From Paulinella micropora (taxonomy: Eukaryota > Cercozoa > Imbricatea > Euglyphida), in NCBI GenBank assembly GCA_009731375.1, contig BJOX01000290.1:391189-442529 (forward strand): 51,341 nt of DNA. The letters are read 5' to 3'. This document shows positions 1 through 11,612 of the stretch, one piece after another. The notes below the pieces were generated by a model. The model saw only the letters and a list, made by a program, of their open reading frames with translations. It searched no databases and was not told the DNA's origin. How positions within the stretch are numbered: the first letter of the stretch is position 1; the number at the start of each line of letters is the position of its first letter. The position numbers and the translations under genes are program-made.

Positions 1-112
1 CCCTTCCGTGCAAACATCACGGCTTAGCTGGGCATCGGGTTAATACTTTACCCACAGACTTCCTTGGTTGACGAAATCAGAAGCTCCTTTTTTCTGACAT
101 TAGTCGATATCT

Positions 113-113
113 C

Positions 114-190
<77 letters not shown>

Positions 191-235
191 CCTACCTATC
201 TACCTACCTACCTACCTACCTACCTACCTACCTAC

Positions 236-284
<49 letters not shown>

Positions 285-287
285 AAC

Positions 288-349
<62 letters not shown>

Positions 350-368
350 GTCTATCTACCTACCTACC

Positions 369-399
<31 letters not shown>

Positions 400-412
400 C
401 ATCTATCTAGTA
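113..412. repeat. (CTAT)n tetranucleotide microsatellite
   Basis: A nearly uninterrupted CTAT tract has interspersed CTAC variants at about 190-235 and 357-368. It reads through as Tyr-Leu-Ser-Ile in one frame, which is a property of the repeat and not a gene. Confidence 0.97.
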
Positions 413-426
413 CATCATTTCATATC

Positions 427-600
427 TTATTATGTTATGTTATGTTATGTTATGTTTTGTTATGTTATGTTATATTATGTTATGTCATGTTATGTTATGT
501 CATGTTATGTTATGTTATGTTATGTTATGTTATGTTGTGCTATGTATGTTATGTCATGTTATGTTATGTTACTGCTATTTTATTCCCTGTTATGTTATGT
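427..600. repeat. (TTATG)n pentanucleotide repeat
   Basis: TTATG/TCATG pentamers occur in tandem with scattered substitutions and become irregular after about 570. The sequence up to 757 is short and unique. Confidence 0.93.
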
Positions 601-756
601 CATATTCAGCCCAGCGCACATGACAAAGCTTAGTGTAGTGTAACACGATAAACATTCTAAATCTATGATGTAGTGCGGATGATTTACAATACAAATATAA
701 AAAGGTAATATAACATGACGTGATACGATATGATACGATATGAAATGATATGAAAT

Positions 757-826
757 GAAATAACATAACATAACATAACATAACATAACATAACATAACA
801 TAACATAACATAACATAACATAACAT
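757..826. repeat. (AACAT)n pentanucleotide repeat
   Basis: AACAT units run in tandem for about 70 bp. This is the same pentamer family as 427-600 on the opposite strand (ATGTT), so the two blocks are inverted relative to each other. The block passes directly into a TATG tetramer. Confidence 0.93.
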
Positions 827-1116
827 GTATGTATGTATGTATGTATGTATGTATGTATGTATGCATGCATGCATGTATGCATGCATGTATGTATGTATGT
901 ATGTATGTATGCATGCATGCATGCATGCATGCATGTATGTATGTATGTATGTATGTATGTATGTATGTATTTATGTATTTATGTATGTATGTATGTATGT
1001 ATGTACGTATGTACGTATGTATGTATTTATGTATGTATGTATGTATTTACGTATGTATGTATGTATGTATGTATGTATGTATGTATGTATGTATGTATGT
1101 ATGCATGTATGTATGT
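826..1116. repeat. (TATG)n tetranucleotide microsatellite
   Basis: TATG units have GCATG, TACG and TATT variants. All three forward frames stay open because the unit has no stop codon, so the apparent Met-Tyr-Val-Cys proteins are artefacts. Confidence 0.96.
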
Positions 1117-1470
1117 AACATGTCGTGGGGACAAAACGGGCGGTTACGTGTATGTATGTATGTATGTATGTATGTATGTATGCATGTATGTTGTATGTAT
1201 GTATATCTTAGGTACAAGGCGGGCGGTTACGTGTATGTATGTATGTATATGTATCTATGTATGTATGTATGTATGTATGTATGTTGTATGTATGTATATC
1301 TTAGGGACAAGGCGGGCGGTTACGTGTATGTATGTATGTATGTATGTATGTATGTATGTATGTATGTATGTGTTAGGGACAAGGCGGGGGGTTACGTGTA
1401 TGTATGTATGTATGTATGTATGTTAGGGACAAGGCGGGGGGTTATGGGATTCAGGCGCAGGGCGCTGTCT
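1117..1470. repeat. G-rich minisatellite interspersed with (TATG)n
   Basis: Five copies of a 24-bp G-rich core (TTAGGGACAAGGCGGGCGGT followed by TACG) lie near 1122, 1208, 1301, 1372 and 1424. Each is separated by a TATG run of varying length. The last two copies share a C-to-G change (GGGGGG). The TTAGGG hexamer is part of the core and is not a telomeric array. Confidence 0.85.
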
Positions 1471-1492
1471 TAGTAGACTCTATTCGTGGTCA

Positions 1493-2250
<758 letters not shown>

Positions 2251-2505
2251 CGAGAAAGAAATAGTTATTAGTCCTTCCCAGACTGTTCCTGGGCTTTTCC
2301 TGGCCGTCACATTAATTTTGCGGATTATATCATGGAGCGGGGGCTGACCCCCTTTTATGGGATTTATATATACTTCTGTTGCTTGCATGCATGTGCCCAT
2401 CTGATGTATGTGGGTGTGTGTGTGTGTGTTTTGGGAAGTATGCTTGTTTTGCCACACTAGCTGTGCATTTCTGTGCTTTTACTTACTGACAGGCTGACTT
2501 ATACC

Positions 2506-2543
<38 letters not shown>

Positions 2544-3030
2544 ATCGCTAGGTTGCTACTTTAACGTGATGGGCTTTCCAGCGAGGCGGTTCGCCGAAGC
2601 GGTGACCAGACTTTTCTCACAACACCCCACGTGTTTCCAAACGCAACAACAAACGCAACAAGAACAGCAACAACAGCAAAGAGAAGAAGCTTGCAACAGG
2701 CATCAGCCATGATCTCTTTCCTGAGGAAGTTCTGGTATAACTGGGGACATTGAAAACGACAAGATCAGCCAGCTTTGATCCGTCTTCCTCTGTCAATAGA
2801 TATGCAGCTTTTGAAAACTTAAAGCAAGGGCTTTCAAACAGAATTTTCGTGTCCTAAATACTGGCTGAGGAGTATGTTGAACGTTGGATGTTATCTTGTC
2901 GCTTGGACGTGGCCAGTCATGGTGACACGCTGTGACCACTAAGGCAACGCAGCAAGCAGGTGCAGTCTGATGGGAGACAAACACTTAACTGACAGGGAGA
3001 CAAACAGGAGTCAAATGACAGTGGGCCGTG
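2251..3030. other. unique DNA, no gene seen
   Basis: About 780 bp of mixed-composition DNA contains a short TTAC array (about 2502-2542). Open frames here are under 65 codons and have no recognisable motif. I see no exon with convincing splice sites. Confidence 0.6.
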
Positions 3031-3034
3031 ACTG

Positions 3035-3854
<820 letters not shown>

Positions 3855-5320
3855 TTTCGAACTGACCCGGCCCGGGGCCAGCCAGACAGCAAACTACTGA
3901 TCAGAAAGTGCGCAGTAACTGCTACTCAATGTTATGGTCAGTACACAATCCTTAAACTTATGATACGTCCGTTCAACTCAACTACGCACAGATGATTGGC
4001 GTGCGGCCACGTGACTACGACTCTCAACTATCCGACTCCAATAGTAACCGTCTCACTAAAAACATGATACTGGTCACTCTTAGGAGTGAGTAATTACTCA
4101 AGTTGAACTTGACTCTTGAACTTGAATCACTGACTTGAACTTAACCATCCAACGCCGCCCCCGGAAGCCTGTTAGTTATATGTCAATTTGATAGTGCCAT
4201 TAATTAAACGCGTAATGGTGACTCGGCCGCTTTAATGGTGTGAGTAAATACTTCATTACGTGGCAAATAGTAAATCTAGCGCGACTCAAAGCGTAAAAGT
4301 GTCACAGGTCGTAAATTGCGTAACAAATTGACTCGCCACAAATCACATGAATCCATAAGTATCACCGACCGACTCAAGGCCTTGCTCTCAGAGTCAACTC
4401 TGTTCTTCTGTCAGTGTCTCTGTGTCTGACTCTGTCTCTGACTCAATGTCCGGTGTGTCTTCCGACTCCGGCTACTCCGGTAACTCCCGGCCTCTCCTCT
4501 AGATCAGTTCATCGCCTCAGCGTGGTTGGCATAGGGGTACTTTGGGCCTTTGCTCTTGCGGGGTTGGAGAAGGCTAGCTTTACATATTCCCCGTGCCAGG
4601 CACTACTAAAATGCATTTGTCATGATTCTCTATCTTTTATCTAAACTAAGCACTCGGGGCAGAGTATCACCCGGCCTATGACACTGCCAGTGCAGTGCTT
4701 CTTTCTAAGATAAATATGAAAGTCAGTGCCAGTGGCCGCGGCCGCCACAGATCGCTTGCTTCACTGTGAAGCTGACTTCGTTCTCTGCCTCAAGGCTCAC
4801 AACATTTGTGCAACAGGCTCAGGCTCAGTGTGCTCAGCTCATTTAAAAAAGCATTTACCGACTCTTTCGGAGTCCCCCGGGTCAGACTCTGCTACTACTT
4901 GAACACAGTCACTAAACTCCGTAAGGGAAGGCAATTTAATAAAACAGTGACCGAACCGTGCCCCGACTTGAAGTCAAAAGCCTCAGTTTCTGAGGACTAT
5001 ATTAATAGTGACTAGCTGCATCCGAGTCACCGTTCCGTGACAAAACTTAGATCACCGTAGTAAGGATAACTTGACTAAGGAGGGTAAGGGTAGATGACTC
5101 CCGCCCGCAGTCGCCGGATGACTGCGGTAGATTTAGTTACTGGTTACTGACCTGTCTAGAAATCATTCAAGTTCTAAGCTCACTGATTACTATCAAGTTA
5201 ATACTGCCACTAAATAGAATGGCAAAGTATAATTTACGCTGTGTCACTACATAATTCTGGTAAGGCAAGTGGAATGATCATTAGGCTACTATGATCATGA
5301 TTAGACGGTACTAATAAGTT
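3855..5320. other. unique DNA left of the retrotransposon, no gene seen
   Basis: About 1.5 kb is rich in GACTC/GAGTC and TTGAACTTGA words, for example around 4085-4140. Frames of 60-80 codons (4414-4644, 4806-5015, 5439-5690) show no motif or protein-like composition. It may hold old repeat fragments, but I cannot identify one. The last four bases, CCTA at 5321-5324, match CCTA after the right LTR. Confidence 0.55.
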
Positions 5321-5324
5321 CCTA

Positions 5325-5705
5325 TGTAGGCGCAGATAGGTAAATATGCGACCTTTTCTTATACCCCTATACACAGTGATGTATAGAAGAGCTATATCTC
5401 GTTAAGATGTAGTTATATCCGTTTTTGTTTACATACTTTTGAGCCGGTTGAGAACGATAATATTACGATTCATAGCCGGTACTACTTTTTTAAGCCGGAT
5501 AATACTATCGCTAGGGGTGACACTGGGAAATGCCTCTCTTTTTCCTTTTTGTTGCTTGGCTCTGACACTCTCCTATATTTTTCGCCATACTGGTTTCCTC
5601 TCTTTGCAGAGGAGGAAGATTAGGTTATTTTCAGAGTGCTGTGGAATTGGATGGATTAATCCCCGGCTTGCAATAAATAATATCTTTTGATTTTAACTGA
5701 CAAAA
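5325..5705 (+). repeat. 5' LTR
   Basis: It starts with TGTAGGCG and shares its whole layout with 39884-40563, including GATAGGTAAATATGCGACC near the start, GGGGTGACACTGGGAAATGC in the middle and TTTGCAGAGGAGGAAGATTA towards the end. AATAAA at 5672-5677 could be the poly(A) signal. The two LTRs share GACAAAA as their last matching bases. If the LTR ends in the more usual CA, it stops at 5702 instead. Confidence 0.85.
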
Positions 5706-5706
5706 G

Positions 5707-5724
5707 TGGAATCCCAGCCTAGAT
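5707..5724 (+). other. candidate primer-binding site
   Basis: TGGAATCCCAGCCTAGAT follows the 5' LTR by about one base. Starting with TGG is expected for pairing with a tRNA 3' CCA end. I cannot name the tRNA. Confidence 0.5.
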
Positions 5725-5790
5725 TTTTATATCCTCCAAATTTCATTTCAGCAATTTGAAAAAAGCCACTCCCAACCCCTTAGGGGCACA

Positions 5791-8528
5791 ATGAAACTTG
5801 CGTGGATAGGCTCTACAACGAGATCATCCACCGCAATAAGACTAGACATGTCTGAGGACGCAGACAGTACCGACACGCCCGCCACAGGCGGCGGTTTTAC
5901 CACTCCTGCAAGGGAGGAAGCAGAGCACAGGAGGAACCTGTCCCTCGCTCTCCATGTAGAGGGCCCGACAATGGGCTGGTAATTCCGGCTCGTGCAATTC
6001 AGACGAAGGTAGTGCTTGACCGATACCGAGGCCCAGCAGAGGGATGGCCGAGCAATCCTGTGGAAGAAAAGGAACAGGGAACAAACCTAAACGACAACTC
6101 GGTGCATCTTTTCTCGAACAATGTGTACGAGGACACGGCTTGGTACAGATGTATGTTCAATGAGGGCACAGCGCAAGGGGCTATTGGACTAATGCATCAG
6201 TACCATCCGAGTCTTACTGCAAATGGTACCAGTACCATACACCATGTCATGGACCTCTACAGGGTTTTAGCAACCGTGGGTGACTCCTTATTAGACGAAG
6301 CGTGGCAGATCAACCACCAAAGGTATCAAGCTTTGCTGAAGACCTTATTAGTCGAAAAAAAGGATCTGCAACCCTCTCTCCCTTTCCCTTTCACACAGGA
6401 CACAGATAAAGAACTAGCCGTGGACACAAAGTGGCCCAACTCGGCAGGGTTGCTGGTTTCTATCTCGGAGATACAAGCTTGGAATATAGTATCGGCACGA
6501 AACCTAGCGGCTGCGGTTGCAATTTGGAACCTAACCCTAACAGAGCACAAGAGCTGGAAACGACAGCTTCTCCCCTCAGAGGACAATTCAACACCAGCTG
6601 CCCAAGCCCGGGACACCCTTAACGAGCTGCTTGATACAATCGAACAGCATCAGTGGACCTGGGTGGGTCGGATGGCAACGAAGTTTAAATACTTCAAGGC
6701 CAACATGGTGTTTGAGAAATTTGTCAGAAGTGAAAAGTGGTGGAAAAGAAAATCGCTCCCCATCCGGCGGTCAAGCTCTACTGGTGCAATTTCCTTGCCA
6801 TGTGCGAGTTGGTCGCACAGACCATCAGTGATATCCTCCAAATTTGCCTAGCAAACGAGGTTCATGTCACATATGGCAACGATGGCAGAGCAAATATCGT
6901 CCCAGAAGGAACGACATTCGTTTTCTTCCACAGGAAGGTAATTGTCCCGCCTCCGGGAAACAACTGGGGGTGGAGGGCATAACCGACCTCCAAACACCAC
7001 TGAACAACAAAAGACTGCAAACGACAAGTTGGTCGAACGAGCACTGACTCGGCTAGACAAGGCCACAACATTCGACTATGGAAAATACAACCCGCAAGTT
7101 AACATCGATTATGGCGAGGGTATGTTGCTTTTGTTGGGCTACACGTGTCTGGACAGCACGATTGGGCAGTTCAGCCTAACTGCAGCCGACACTAAACAGA
7201 TTTTAGCCATCAAAGCCAGTCGGTGGGCTTCCCAAGACTTGCTGACACACAAGTGGCCCCAATGGGACGAAGAAGCGGGCAGATTGATCCAGGGGGGACA
7301 CTTGAAGCCTCCCATGCGACCTCATCACCTGCTTGAACAATTTGTCAAGGGAGCCAATTGGGGTTTCATGTGCGACTCTGTTATAGTCGCAGACCTTGTG
7401 TCGGCAATGGCACAACGTATGTGGGAGGCCGATGTTGCCCACAACGAAATCGTCGATCTTCCACAAAAGTTGATCACGCCCCTTGTTCGAGCCGATTTGG
7501 CGATTTTACTAGTGGCAGTACTCAAGGGTATCGCTAGAGCAACAACCACCAAAGGTCGAACATCAGGGGAGAGATACATTCGACAGGTCTTGTCGCAGGC
7601 ACAAGATGCCGATGACCGAGCATTCTCGCTTCAGAGCTTTCGCGTTGATCGGTTGGTCGAAGTATCCGCGTGGGATGCAAATTTTGTGAAGAAGATATTC
7701 GGCCCTAAATCTAACAAGAGCGAACGTATGCGGAGAGCAACACTCCTGCTGCAAGCAAAGGCTGTGGGATTGTCGTTGCCAGATCATCAGGCCAAGGCGA
7801 ACGAACCACAGTTTGACATACTGTCCTTCGTCACATCCACCTCATGGGGAGACCACTCTTATACGGGGTCCAGCTCCTATCAGAGATCCCCCTCGAGTCC
7901 ACCTAACCCATACTGGTCATCATCGTCGAGCTCATCGAGCTCCTCGAACCCGTATTGGGGCCAGGGGCCGCGACATTCTCCAAATCCATACGCATCTACA
8001 TCTTCTCCAGCGGGGGGTAGCCCTAACCCATATGCCCAACAACCTACTTCGGGATTTCATTTTCCACCACCGGTGGGCTTGACATCGCCACCTCATACTT
8101 ACCAAGCACCACAATTTACTATGCCCATTTACTCACCACCGCCCTTACCACTCCCCATATTACCTCCCGCACCACCGCCGGTTAGCCAGACACAAGGGGC
8201 CCCGCCCTCACGTCAGCCGGCGACGAAGAAAAAGAAAACGCGTCCAATCGCACGGCAAGCCAATCACCCTCTCAGCTCATTATCCATCGAACCTGGTCCA
8301 GCTAATTGCCCGTACGGGATACAGAGGTTAGAAGACCTTGGCAACCCGCCAACGGTCAAGTCTAATACTCTGTGTGATTATTACCATCACGCCCTGGCCT
8401 TTAACGGCTTACCAGAACGTCGATTTTGGGTATGGCCTTGCCTCATGGGGAAGTCGTGTCAGCGATGGCACACAATCCCGGGCACCCCACAGCATCCAAT
8501 AGCGATGAAGCGGTATATACGCCGATAA
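5791..8528 (+). pseudogene. gag-like polyprotein of the retrotransposon, frameshifted
   Basis: This is the first ORF after the LTR and so should encode the structural capsid polyprotein. The likely start is the ATG at 5848 (MSEDADST) or at 5791. The reading frame changes near 5960-5980, near 6740 and back near 6950. The last two changes compensate, so most of the protein stays readable. From 6942 the frame is open for 528 codons: a helical region (about residues 30-290 of that segment), then a long Pro/Ser/Asn/Tyr-rich stretch with repeated NPYW and NPYA motifs, then a basic KKKKTR patch, and finally a Cys/His-containing tail (CDYYHH, about 20 residues, then CLMGKSCQRWH). I see no classical CCHC knuckle. 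The Cys/His tail may replace it. Assignment as Gag rests on position, not on a recognised capsid fold. Confidence 0.6.
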
Positions 8529-9238
8529 AAGGCGGGAGAGTCGAAGGTCAAAAGGCCGGAAGATGGCGATTGGGGCACGTAAGCGGGTGCGTTTTGCACA
8601 CCCGTTGGAAACGTAGCCACCGCAGAGGGTGCTGGACTAGTTGTCGGGCGGTAGTAACAGAAACACTAGTAAATAGGGTGATGGTAACGGAGGCCACACC
8701 AACGCCAGGTCAGGTGACACAAGCAAACATCGAGTCACCGACGGCTAGGGTTGTTGTGTCCCCACCTGCACCAGTAGTAGATAAGACAATAAGAATGGAG
8801 GCTACATCAACGCCAGGTCAGGTGACACAAGTCAATATCGAGTCACCGACGGCTAGGGTTGCTGTGCTCCCTTCTCCACCACAAGTAGATAGTATTACGG
8901 AGGTCGCAGACCCCTCGATCACAGTCAATAGTACTGCTACGGCAGGGGTGAGCGAAGAGATAACAGAGGGGCACAACAGTAATCGTGGCCGTACACCTTC
9001 ACCTGAGGTGACGACCTTCCGCAACAATGTACAGGCGGACCCTCACCCATCTGTACCCGAAGACGATGTCGCACAGGCGACTAGTGAGGATGATGGTAAA
9101 ATGGACGGGCTAAGTTGCCGTGTCCGCACAGCGTGCACCTGCTCCATCCCAGTCGCCTCACTACAGAAAACAGCCCTTTTTGAGAACAAGGTGATTAACA
9201 TTAAAGCCAGGGCAAAACAACAAATAGCACGTCGTTAG
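8426..9238 (+). pseudogene. gag-pol linker region in the -1 frame
   Basis: This frame overlaps the end of the gag frame by about 100 bases and lies in the -1 frame relative to it, the usual geometry for gag-pol frameshifting. I cannot point to a convincing slippery heptamer. The protein is low-complexity and acidic. Two copies of a roughly 38-residue unit (around PGQVTQ and IESPTARV) lie at about 8680-8885. It reads open to a TAG at 9236-9238, exactly where the inverted segment begins, so its C-terminus is created by the inversion and is not original. No enzyme motif is visible. Confidence 0.5.
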
Positions 9239-9242
9239 CCCC

Positions 9243-9714
9243 CCGGATATATCCGAGTTTTCCCTCGCGCGTGAAATCGAATAACTTTCCGAATTTATAT
9301 ATAAATCTTTTACCCGGGAAAGTGATTTGTGCCATGCTATCGTTACCGGTGTCCAGGTGGGCGTTGAGCTCCCGCCAAAATAGACGGTTGTAGCTCATGT
9401 CCCTTGCCTCCGCTGCAGGGAGGTCCTGGGGTTCGGCTCTCGACATGAGGGCTTGTTGCAATTCCATTTCAGCGTACCTGCGTGCCATCCGGCGTTGTGC
9501 ATCGCCACGCTTGTCCGGGTCCACCAAGGGTGTTAGTCCCATCTGGCTAACTACCGCCGGAGCAACGCTTGGGCCATCCCGTGGGCCTGGGAGCACTACA
9601 GGATTCTGTGCTGTGAATGGTGATGCAGTATACATGTTGTCTGTGTGTGTGGGGAAGGCGTGGTCAATATGTGGTATATTCGGGTGATTAATATCGGAAC
9701 CGGCCACCGTTCCC
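9243..9714 (-). pseudogene. inverted segment holding the N-terminal half of the retrotransposon protease
   Basis: Read on the minus strand, the frame (about 9201-9743) contains HLDTGNDSM. This fits the catalytic Asp-Thr-Gly of a retropepsin preceded by a hydrophobic position. The segment before it is rich in Arg, Ala and Glu. The frame stays open through RLFWREL..HLDTG..GKLGYI and then runs into unrelated sequence at 9242. The matching C-terminal half (flap-side strand and I-V-L-G motif) is on the plus strand just to the right, from about 9722. The segment is bounded by TAGCCCC at 9236-9242 and GGGGCTA at 9715-9721, a 7-bp inverted match. Flipping the block would put both halves in one orientation, with frames agreeing to within one base in the G run. 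The catalytic site is therefore separated from the rest of the enzyme in this copy. Confidence 0.7.
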
Positions 9715-9721
9715 GGGGCTA

Positions 9722-10018
9722 GTCGAACATCACGACCGAGCAAAGACCGTTGAGGGACGAAGTGCGATCATTGGCCGTATTCCGTTGACGGTGAAATTCC
9801 CGACTGGCATGACATACACAATACACGTCTTGGTGGTGCCAGATTTCCCGGGAACAATAGTGCTGGGTAAAGCTGATCTGAAGATGATGGAAGCTCAGCT
9901 TTCATTAGGACAGGATGTTATTAAGTATGGAAGGGGCCGACACGTGGCGGAATACCCCATACTTAACCCTAGTCCAGAACGTCCGATAGATCACCGTATA
10001 GGGGGAGAGCGCAGGTGA
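9722..10018 (+). pseudogene. C-terminal half of the retrotransposon aspartic protease
   Basis: The plus frame shows the second half of a retropepsin: VEGRSAIIGRIPL (strand after the flap), then HVLVVPDFPGTIVLGKADL, which matches the conserved h-h-V-V-x-D-F-x-x-h-(I/V)-L-G-x-D/A-x-L ending of Ty3/gypsy proteases. No Asp-Thr-Gly precedes it on this strand. The catalytic motif lies on the opposite strand in 9243-9714. It ends at a TGA at 10016-10018 and the next pol frame opens with an overlapping GTG at 10015, so there is a further frame change here. Confidence 0.7.
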
Positions 10019-10720
10019 CCTTGATCCCTCCCGCACCCCCCATACCGCATGATATACGGACACAGCAGCGTGTTACGCCCGCTGGCACAGCATGGGTTTT
10101 CACGAATGTTTATGACCCGGAGCTGACCGGCCCATGGGCGGGCTTCGAGGATTTAGCAGCTGAGCGCGAGGCCCAAATCTTGCTGCCACGGAAGCAGGAG
10201 GAATCATGGCACGGCTTTGACCAAACCTATCTATATGGGGTTGGGCAGAAACAGCCACATGAATTCATAAGGGTCAAATCGAGCCTGGTTTTCCATGCAT
10301 CTAAACGCCTCACAGAGGACGATAATGTTATGGAAAAGTTAAAACTATGGTACCAGGGATCGGAGCCCATCCAGCCCGAGAACCTATCGAAGGTGCCGAA
10401 ACTCCTGGCTGACAGGTTGGATCGGGGTGAAGACATCACCATCATACTCCCGATACACCCCACCGTGATGTGGTGGAGGGATGTATTGGATAGGGTGGTC
10501 GATGACCCAATACCGATACCCAGTCGACAGGCTAAACCACTCATGGCATTCCGACTAGGATCAAGGCAGGATGGTCTGGCATACAGAACCAAACTACTGA
10601 CCCGACAGGTGGATGACATGCGGGAGATTGCCTTTCAGATCTTTCCAGGGTTCTTTCACAAGTCGGCAGCGAAGCAGTACGCCGATATGATAGTAGAACT
10701 TCGGGAATTTGCAACATGGG
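10015..10720 (+). pseudogene. pol segment between protease and RT, interrupted by the Polinton
   Basis: A 235-codon open segment has no motif I recognise. It contains WHGFDQTYLYGVGQ, a helix-rich middle and LREFATW immediately before the Polinton. The frame crosses into the left Polinton terminal repeat and stops there at 10786-10788. Past the Polinton, from 31749, the same reading frame resumes once a single copy of the CATGGG duplication is counted. This is direct evidence that pol was continuous before the insertion. The spacer between protease and RT, counting both sides, is over 300 residues, long for a Ty3/gypsy element. Confidence 0.65.
10715..10720. other. left target-site duplication of the Polinton (CATGGG)
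   Basis: CATGGG lies immediately before the left terminal repeat and is repeated exactly at 31743-31748 immediately after the right one. Six base pairs is the length expected for Polinton/Maverick integration. Confidence 0.92.
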
Positions 10721-10904
10721 AGAAGATGATTACCGCTTTCGCGCAGGTATTTTTCAAGAAAAATACCAGCACAAAAGCGGTCTTTTAAGTCCCAAATCAC
10801 CATTTTAAAACAAACAAGAAATAATTAAGAAATCAAAGAGAAATCATATTGACGAAGGAAATAAATCAAAAAGGAAGCGAAAAGGATAAATGAAAAGAAA
10901 GAAG
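10721..10904. repeat. Polinton left terminal inverted repeat
   Basis: It matches the reverse complement of 31559-31742 over 184 bp with four substitutions by eye. It starts with AG. Bases 10732-10781 form an imperfect palindrome with 24-bp arms, three mismatches and a 2-nt centre. Confidence 0.95.
10732..10781. other. imperfect palindrome near the Polinton terminus
   Basis: ACCGCTTTCGCGCAGGTATT with the next four bases pairs with the following GAAAAATACCAGCACAAAAG and its GCGGT end, around a central AA. The right terminal repeat carries the same palindrome, so each end of the element can fold into a roughly 50-nt hairpin 11 nt from its terminus. Confidence 0.85.
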
Positions 10905-10905
10905 G

Positions 10906-10954
10906 AAATTAATTATTTTACATTTATAAAAATATTATTACATAACTATAAAAG
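10906..10954 (+). promoter_or_regulatory. AT-rich upstream motif, copy 1
   Basis: TTAATTATTTTACATTTA followed by TAAAAATAT precedes the ATG at 10955. A nearly identical block precedes the next gene (11222-11252) and a partial one precedes the polymerase (11560-11575). This suggests a shared promoter for the left block. Confidence 0.6.
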
Positions 10955-11224
10955 ATGGCGAGCAATTTACTACAACAGCAAGCAAATAAAGAAATGAAGG
11001 AAGCATACAACAAGCATTTTCCAGATGCTGACGACCTTTCTTTTAGAAATTTCACGAGAGAGCAAATGATTGATAGGTATAGAAAAGCACACGAGTTCTG
11101 GGATAAGCAAGCATATGAAATAATAAATGGCGGAAAGAATACGATGAAGGAACTATACAAAATACAAATTTGTATCCAAGCAAAAGAACAACTAAATATG
11201 AGAATGGCTATTCATAATATATAA
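10955..11224 (+). CDS. small Polinton protein, 89 aa, unknown
   Basis: The 89-residue helical protein is rich in Lys, Glu, Asn and Gln. It starts MASNLLQQQANKEMKEAY and has no Cys, signal peptide or membrane segment. The start is the first ATG after the shared AT-rich upstream motif. The gene is the first inside the left terminal repeat, ahead of another small protein and the polymerase on the same strand. I do not recognise its family. Being intact in an otherwise damaged element, with its own promoter-like motif, suggests a real gene. Confidence 0.65.
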   Translation: MASNLLQQQANKEMKEAYNKHFPDADDLSFRNFTREQMIDRYRKAHEFWDKQAYEIINGGKNTMKELYKIQICIQAKEQLNMRMAIHNI

Positions 11225-11274
11225 TTAATTATTTTACATTTATAAAAATATATTCATATTAATATATATAGAAG
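11222..11274 (+). promoter_or_regulatory. AT-rich upstream motif, copy 2
   Basis: The TTAATTATTTTACATTTA block recurs 24 bases or so before the ATG at 11275, overlapping the stop codon of the previous gene. Confidence 0.6.
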
Positions 11275-11472
11275 ATGCCGAGACCAAAGCTATACGAAGG
11301 AGAAGCAAGACGAAAGAGAGATAACGAGAAGGCTCTCGCATGCTATTACCGCCACCAAGAAAGGTTGAAGGAGGAAAGAAAAGCAAAAGCATTAAAGCAA
11401 AAGCAAGAACTCAAAAGCATAGAGGAATATAAAAAGAAGATACAAGAGTTGGAAGACCAAATAAATAAATAA
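11275..11472 (+). CDS. small basic coiled-coil protein, 65 aa
   Basis: It starts MPRPKLYEGEARRKRDNEKA and is dominated by Lys, Arg, Glu and Gln with heptad-like spacing from about residue 30 to the end, which predicts a coiled coil. The PRPK start resembles a minor-groove-binding hook, so DNA binding is possible, but that is inference. It shares the upstream AT-rich motif with the preceding gene and lies 140 bp ahead of the polymerase. Confidence 0.6.
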   Translation: MPRPKLYEGEARRKRDNEKALACYYRHQERLKEERKAKALKQKQELKSIEEYKKKIQELEDQINK

Positions 11473-11612
11473 TAGTCTAGTTTGATATATTTTTTTTAAA
11501 TCTGGTAAAAATATTTTTCATCTAAACAAATAGCTCCCATATAATAACGGTAAAAACATTAATTAATTATTTTTAGAAAAAGTATCTTACCTTATATATA
11601 CATAACGGTAAA

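Noticed and set aside
1200-1430. TTAGGG words suggesting telomeric DNA
   Set aside because: They occur once per minisatellite unit and never in tandem.
5325-5330. TG...CA LTR ends
   Set aside because: The shared sequence of the two LTRs continues to GACAAAA, and the CCTA flank match supports ending there. I kept the CA alternative only as a note.
4414-5690. Three frames of 69-83 codons left of and inside the 5' LTR
   Set aside because: Short, no motif, and one lies in the LTR itself (5439-5690).
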